Source of the DNA: Bifidobacteriaceae bacterium
GTDB lineage: Bacteria; Actinomycetota; Actinomycetes; Actinomycetales; WQXJ01
DNA length: 57,493 nucleotides
NCBI GenBank assembly: GCA_031268215.1
Contig: JAIRXP010000013.1
Coordinates: forward strand, 1 to 57,493
Direction: 5' to 3'
Positions 54,079-57,493 of this stretch are shown in pieces. A program made the translations under genes and the position numbers. Within the stretch, counting starts at the first letter, position 1; each line of letters opens with the position of its first letter. A model generated the notes under the pieces. The model did not search any database and had not been told where the DNA came from. It worked only from the letters and a program-made list of their open reading frames with translations.

Positions 54079-56742
54079 TCAAGGTTGGGTCAGTTCTGCG
54101 AAGATCAATTCGACCGCCTCGGTGTCCGATGCCGCCAGGGTCAGTTCCGCTGTCCGTCCAGCCGCCATGACATCCGCTTTGGCTGCCACCGCCGGTGCGG
54201 TCAGGTCCGCCGGAACGGCCACGGTGGCCGCGGTGATTTCAGTGCGCATTGACATTTTGGCCTCTGACTTGGCCTTGCGCAGGGCTCCCAGCACGGCCCC
54301 GGCCACCGCCAAGATTCGCGGATCGCCTGGGGCGGATGAACCGGCCCGCAGCTCGGCCGGGACCGGCCAGGGCTGGCGGTGTATTGAATCGTCATGCCAC
54401 CAAGACCAGACCTCCTCAGTGGCGAAGGGCTGGAAGGGCGCGAAGAGCCGCAGCAGCACCGATAAGGCTAGACCTAGGGCCGTCTGGGCGGATGCGGCGG
54501 CCTGTGGGCCGGCGGCGCCGTGAGCGCGTGACTTGACCAGTTCGATGTAGTCATCACAGAAAGTCCAGAAGAAGGATTCAGTTGCTTCCAGGGCCCGCGT
54601 GTGGTCGTAGTTGGCGAGCGCCTGGGTGGCGGTTTCAATGACCGTCTCCAGGGCCGCCAGCATCGCCGAGTCGAGTGGCTCTGTCACATCGGCGGGGTCC
54701 AGAGTCAAGGCCGCTCCGCTGCCGGAAGCGGCCAGAAAAGACAGCGCGAACTTCGAAGCGTTCAGAATCTTGATCGCCAGGCGGCGCCCAACCTTCATTT
54801 GGCCAGGCTCAAACGCCGCGTCCGTACCAAGGCGAGCCGAGGCGGCCCAGTAGCGCACGGCATCGGACCCGTGTTGGTCTAACAGAGCCATGGGGGTCAC
54901 CACGTTGCCCTTTGACTTGGACATCTTCTTGCGGTCCGGGTCAAGGATGAAACCGCTGATGGCGGCGTTGTGGAAGGGCAACGAATGCTGTTCCAGATCC
55001 GCCCGGACAACTGCTGAGAACAGCCAAGTACGGATAATGTCCTGGGCCTGCGGGCGCAGATCCATTGGGAAGGTGGATTCGTACAAGTCCGGGTCGTCAC
55101 GCCAGTGGGTGGCGATCTGCGGTGTCAGAGAAGACGTGGCCCAGGTGTCCATGACATCTGGGTCGCCAATGAACCCGCCGGGCTTGCCCCGCTGTTCGGG
55201 CTTGTAACCATCCGGTGTGTCGCTGGCCGGATCGACGGGTAGTTGGTCCTCGCGCGGCAGGATAGGCCGGTCGTGGATCGGGTGGCCAAACTGATCGACC
55301 GGGTACCAGACCGGGAACGGCACCCCAAAGAAGCGCTGGCGCGAAATGAGCCAATCGCTGGTCAGACCTTCCACCCAGTTCTGGTAACGCACACGCATGA
55401 AATCCGGGTACCAGGTCAACTCGTTGCCGCGTTCGAGCAAACGGGCGCGCAACTCCTGGTCAGTGCCGCCATTAGACAGATACCACTGACGGGTCGGGAT
55501 GATTTCGAGGGGTTTCTCGCCCTTCTCGAAGAACTTGACCGGATGGGTGATGGGCTTCGGTTCGCCCTCCATGTCCCCGGATTCGCGGAGCATCTCGGTG
55601 ACGCGCTTCTGGGCCGAGTAGACAGTCAGTCCCGCCAGTTCTTTGTAAGCCGCCTGGCCACGGTCTGAATCCACACCCATTGGCGGTTCTGGCAGGATGC
55701 GGCCATCCCAGCCGAGGATCGCGCGGGTCGGCAGGTGCATCTCCCGCCACCAGATCACGTCCGTGACATCACCGAAGGTGCAGACCATGGCTATTCCGGA
55801 GCCTTTGTCTGGCGTGGCCAGGCGGTGGGGGACCACCGGCACTTCGGTTCCAAACAGCGGCACCTCGACGTGCTTGCCAAACAGGTCTTGGTAGCGTTCG
55901 TCGCTGGGGTGGGCCACCAGGGCAACGCAGGCGGGCAGCAGTTCCGGTCGAGTGGTCTCAATGTAGACGCGCTGGCCGGCGCCCGTGTCGGTGTCGGTAT
56001 CAGCGGCGGGTTGGCCGTCGGTGAGCCGGAAGCCGATCCGGTGATAAGCACCCGTCTGGTCGCGGTCAACCAATTCGGCCTGGGCCACCGCGGTACGGAA
56101 AGTGACGTCCCAAAGGGTTGGCGCCAGGCGCTGATACGCCTCACCACGGGCCAGGTTGCGCAGGAAGGCTAGCTGAGATGTGGCGCGGGAATGATGATCG
56201 ATGGTCTGGTAGGTCTGGGTCCAGTCGATGGACAGCCCTAGATGGCGCCAGGCGGCTTCAAACTGCTTTTCGTCTTCCGTCGATAGCTTCTCGCAGAGTT
56301 CAACAAAGCTCTGCCGCGAAACTGGCACCTGCTGGCTAGTGGCGTTCTTGCCTTTGCCGCCTTCGAGCGGCGGGGTGAAATCTGGGTCGTACGGCAGCGA
56401 CGGTTCACAGCGCACGCCATAATAGTTCTGGACTCGGCGCTCGGTTGGGAGCCCGTTGTCGTCCCAGCCCATGGGGTAGAACACTTCTTTGCCGCACATG
56501 CGCTGGAAGCGCGCGATGATGTCGGTGTGGGTGTAAGAGAAAACATGGCCCACGTGCAATGACCCGGAAACCGTGGGTGGTGGCGTGTCGATTGAGAACA
56601 CGTCCTCACGGGCGGTCCCGAGCTTGAAAACATAGGTTCCCTGGGCCGACCAGGCCCGGTCCCATTTGCCTTCCAGGCCATCTAGGCTGGCCCGTTCCGG
56701 CACTGTGGGACGTTGGTGGGAGGGATATTGGTGTTGGCTCAC
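54079..56742 (-). CDS. valS: Valyl-tRNA synthetase
   Basis: ValS (887 residues) charges tRNA-Val. The HIGH motif is in 'SGSLHVGHVFSYTHTD' and KMSKS is in 'DRKKMSKSKGNVVTP'. 'MGWDDNGLPTERRVQNYYGV', an editing domain (CP1) around residues 220-380, and an anticodon-binding domain follow. It is of the shorter form lacking the long C-terminal coiled coil. The start is GTG 56742, divergent from the membrane-protein gene by 83 bp. No T-box was seen in the short leader. Confidence 0.96.
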   Translation of the reverse strand: MSQHQYPSHQRPTVPERASLDGLEGKWDRAWSAQGTYVFKLGTAREDVFSIDTPPPTVSGSLHVGHVFSYTHTDIIARFQRMCGKEVFYPMGWDDNGLPTERRVQNYYGVRCEPSLPYDPDFTPPLEGGKGKNATSQQVPVSRQSFVELCEKLSTEDEKQFEAAWRHLGLSIDWTQTYQTIDHHSRATSQLAFLRNLARGEAYQRLAPTLWDVTFRTAVAQAELVDRDQTGAYHRIGFRLTDGQPAADTDTDTGAGQRVYIETTRPELLPACVALVAHPSDERYQDLFGKHVEVPLFGTEVPVVPHRLATPDKGSGIAMVCTFGDVTDVIWWREMHLPTRAILGWDGRILPEPPMGVDSDRGQAAYKELAGLTVYSAQKRVTEMLRESGDMEGEPKPITHPVKFFEKGEKPLEIIPTRQWYLSNGGTDQELRARLLERGNELTWYPDFMRVRYQNWVEGLTSDWLISRQRFFGVPFPVWYPVDQFGHPIHDRPILPREDQLPVDPASDTPDGYKPEQRGKPGGFIGDPDVMDTWATSSLTPQIATHWRDDPDLYESTFPMDLRPQAQDIIRTWLFSAVVRADLEQHSLPFHNAAISGFILDPDRKKMSKSKGNVVTPMALLDQHGSDAVRYWAASARLGTDAAFEPGQMKVGRRLAIKILNASKFALSFLAASGSGAALTLDPADVTEPLDSAMLAALETVIETATQALANYDHTRALEATESFFWTFCDDYIELVKSRAHGAAGPQAAASAQTALGLALSVLLRLFAPFQPFATEEVWSWWHDDSIHRQPWPVPAELRAGSSAPGDPRILAVAGAVLGALRKAKSEAKMSMRTEITAATVAVPADLTAPAVAAKADVMAAGRTAELTLAASDTEAVELIFAELTQP

Positions 56743-56813
56743 AATGTTCTATCTTCCCAGATTCGGCGGGCGCTTTTGGCGAGGGCTCCTGGACGGGGCT
56801 CCGGCCGGGCCCG

Positions 56814-56819
56814 TAGAGT
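56814..56819 (+). promoter_or_regulatory. Putative -10 box of the last membrane-protein gene
   Basis: TAGAGT ends 6 nt before GTG 56826, a leaderless arrangement. The in-frame GTG 56820 would directly touch it. Confidence 0.45.
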
Positions 56820-56825
56820 GTGGCC

Positions 56826-57293
56826 GTGAACCGCGCCATCCGTCAGCATATTGAGCTGGTCGAGCGCCGCCTAGCGGCCCTCGAAGAGGGGCCGGATGGC
56901 CCGGCCGGAACGGACCGGGCCGGGGAATCCGAACCGGACGGGGTAGTGGAATCCGGACCGGCGGATCTGGCCCGGCGGGCGGCCGAATTGCGATGCTTAG
57001 CCGCCTACCACGACGCGCAGACCCGAAATTTCCAGCATGAGCGGTTGATTCACCTGCTGGTCACTCTGTTCTTCGCGGCCGTATGGGCCGGCGCGGTGGT
57101 GGCGCTGGTGTTGTACCTGGTGAGCGGAGCCGAACCCGATGGATTGACCATGCCAGGCCTGGTCGCATTGTGTGTGGTGTTGACCGGCTTGGAGGTCGCT
57201 TACATCGGTCACTACTATCATTTGGAGAACAACGTTCAGGCCCTCTACCGGCTGACCACAAAGCTGTTCGAGGCGGCTGATCGGGCTGGCTGA
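56826..57293 (+). CDS. Small two-helix membrane protein of unknown function
   Basis: A 155-residue protein. Residues 1-45 are charged and Gly/Pro/Asp-rich ('RRLAALEEGPDGPAG'). They are followed by a helix with 'CLAAYHDAQTRNFQHERLIH', then two transmembrane segments (about 78-101 and 110-130) and 'GHYYHLENNVQALYRLTTKLF' (quoted in part). The basic-aromatic loops next to the membrane resemble small uncharacterised proteins seen in firmicutes and actinobacteria. I recognise no named family. It is divergent from valS. Confidence 0.65.
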   Translation: MNRAIRQHIELVERRLAALEEGPDGPAGTDRAGESEPDGVVESGPADLARRAAELRCLAAYHDAQTRNFQHERLIHLLVTLFFAAVWAGAVVALVLYLVSGAEPDGLTMPGLVALCVVLTGLEVAYIGHYYHLENNVQALYRLTTKLFEAADRAG

Positions 57294-57353
57294 CTGCCGG
57301 TGATCCCGGTCTGTGTGCGCAGGGTCTGCTACCGGTGGCGGTGCGGGCCCCGG

Positions 57354-57376
57354 CGGCATCGGGAATCCCGATGCCG
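57354..57376. terminator. Perfect inverted repeat near the window end
   Basis: CGGCATCGGGA, one base, then TCCCGATGCCG: an 11-bp stem with a 1-nt centre. It may end the preceding gene or be an operator. I see no clear gene in 57294-57493. Confidence 0.45.
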
Positions 57377-57493
57377 TCCCCAGACCTGACGGAGGAGCGT
57401 CGGCCAGGGCCGCGAGGGCCCGCGACAGTTCCACCAGGCCTGTTGGCGTTCTGGGGAAGCGCCGCTGGTGGCAGAACACCACACCGCAGTGGT

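Noticed and set aside
56997..57482. Minus-strand open frame at the right edge
   Set aside because: Most of it is antisense to the membrane-protein gene. The part beyond 57294 is Pro/Ala-rich and matches nothing I know, so I could not support a gene.

Overview
The window is a continuous, gene-dense, high-GC bacterial chromosome segment. Gene content points to an actinobacterium of the class Actinomycetia: ribosomal protein S16 with a long Ala/Glu/Lys tail, an actinobacterial-type DapD, the GarA-FtsR pair behind a DUF881/DUF1290/DUF881 cluster, a FasR-FabD-FabH-AcpP-FabF fatty acid synthase II cluster, and DUF3000, DUF3052, DUF3117 and DUF3145 proteins. Order and genus cannot be fixed by reading alone. 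Most of the window is conserved housekeeping sequence; I saw no tRNA, rRNA, CRISPR array, transposase or integrase.

Layout. 1-4873: end of a DUF1540 protein, then the operon rpsP-khpA-rimM-trmD-typA-small membrane protein, with overlapping or near-touching genes. 5046-8723: a 1225-residue VanW/peptidoglycan-binding membrane protein with an acidic repetitive N-terminal half. 8757-13610: a small SH3-like protein, ferredoxin fdxA, dapC, a decayed or frameshifted region with repeats, and citrate synthase. 13645-16712: a lysozyme-like exoprotein with dapD, and dapE divergent to them, so three lysine/diaminopimelate genes (dapC, dapD, dapE) lie within 7 kb. 16883-18847: a pilus-assembly-like (PilX-type) surface protein lying between dapE and a partial copy of the dapE 3' end. 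19021-22912: LOG-family nucleotide hydrolase, small membrane protein, DUF3117, leucyl aminopeptidase, glycosyltransferase, DUF2304. 22890-27648: O-methyltransferase, ECF sigma factor, two-component system, GtrA protein, purE. 27769-32625: aconitase and DXP synthase. 32713-37149 (minus strand): RNase D-like nuclease, DUF3000, Usp-like protein, DHFR, thymidylate synthase, YigZ. 37192-44601: CDP-alcohol phosphatidyltransferase, DUF881, Sbp, DUF881, GarA, FtsR, a second MerR regulator, MFS exporter, HdeD-like protein, peptide deformylase. 44819-50942: DUF3145, a 97-bp tandem repeat, the FAS II cluster with FasR, and DUF3052. 50976-57293: polar amino acid ABC transporter, valS, and a small membrane protein.

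The genes cover translation and RNA modification, lysine and cell-wall precursor synthesis, the TCA cycle (citrate synthase and aconitase), isoprenoid and folate/thymidylate synthesis, phospholipid and fatty acid synthesis, and division control. The least ordinary features are the PilX-like insert with its flanking duplicated dapE tail, four families of short repeats at gene borders, and a recurring arrangement in which a TANNNT hexamer lies 6-7 nt before the start codon, suggesting widespread leaderless transcription. I found no clear new multi-gene system; the PilX-like insert is the best candidate for something undescribed.
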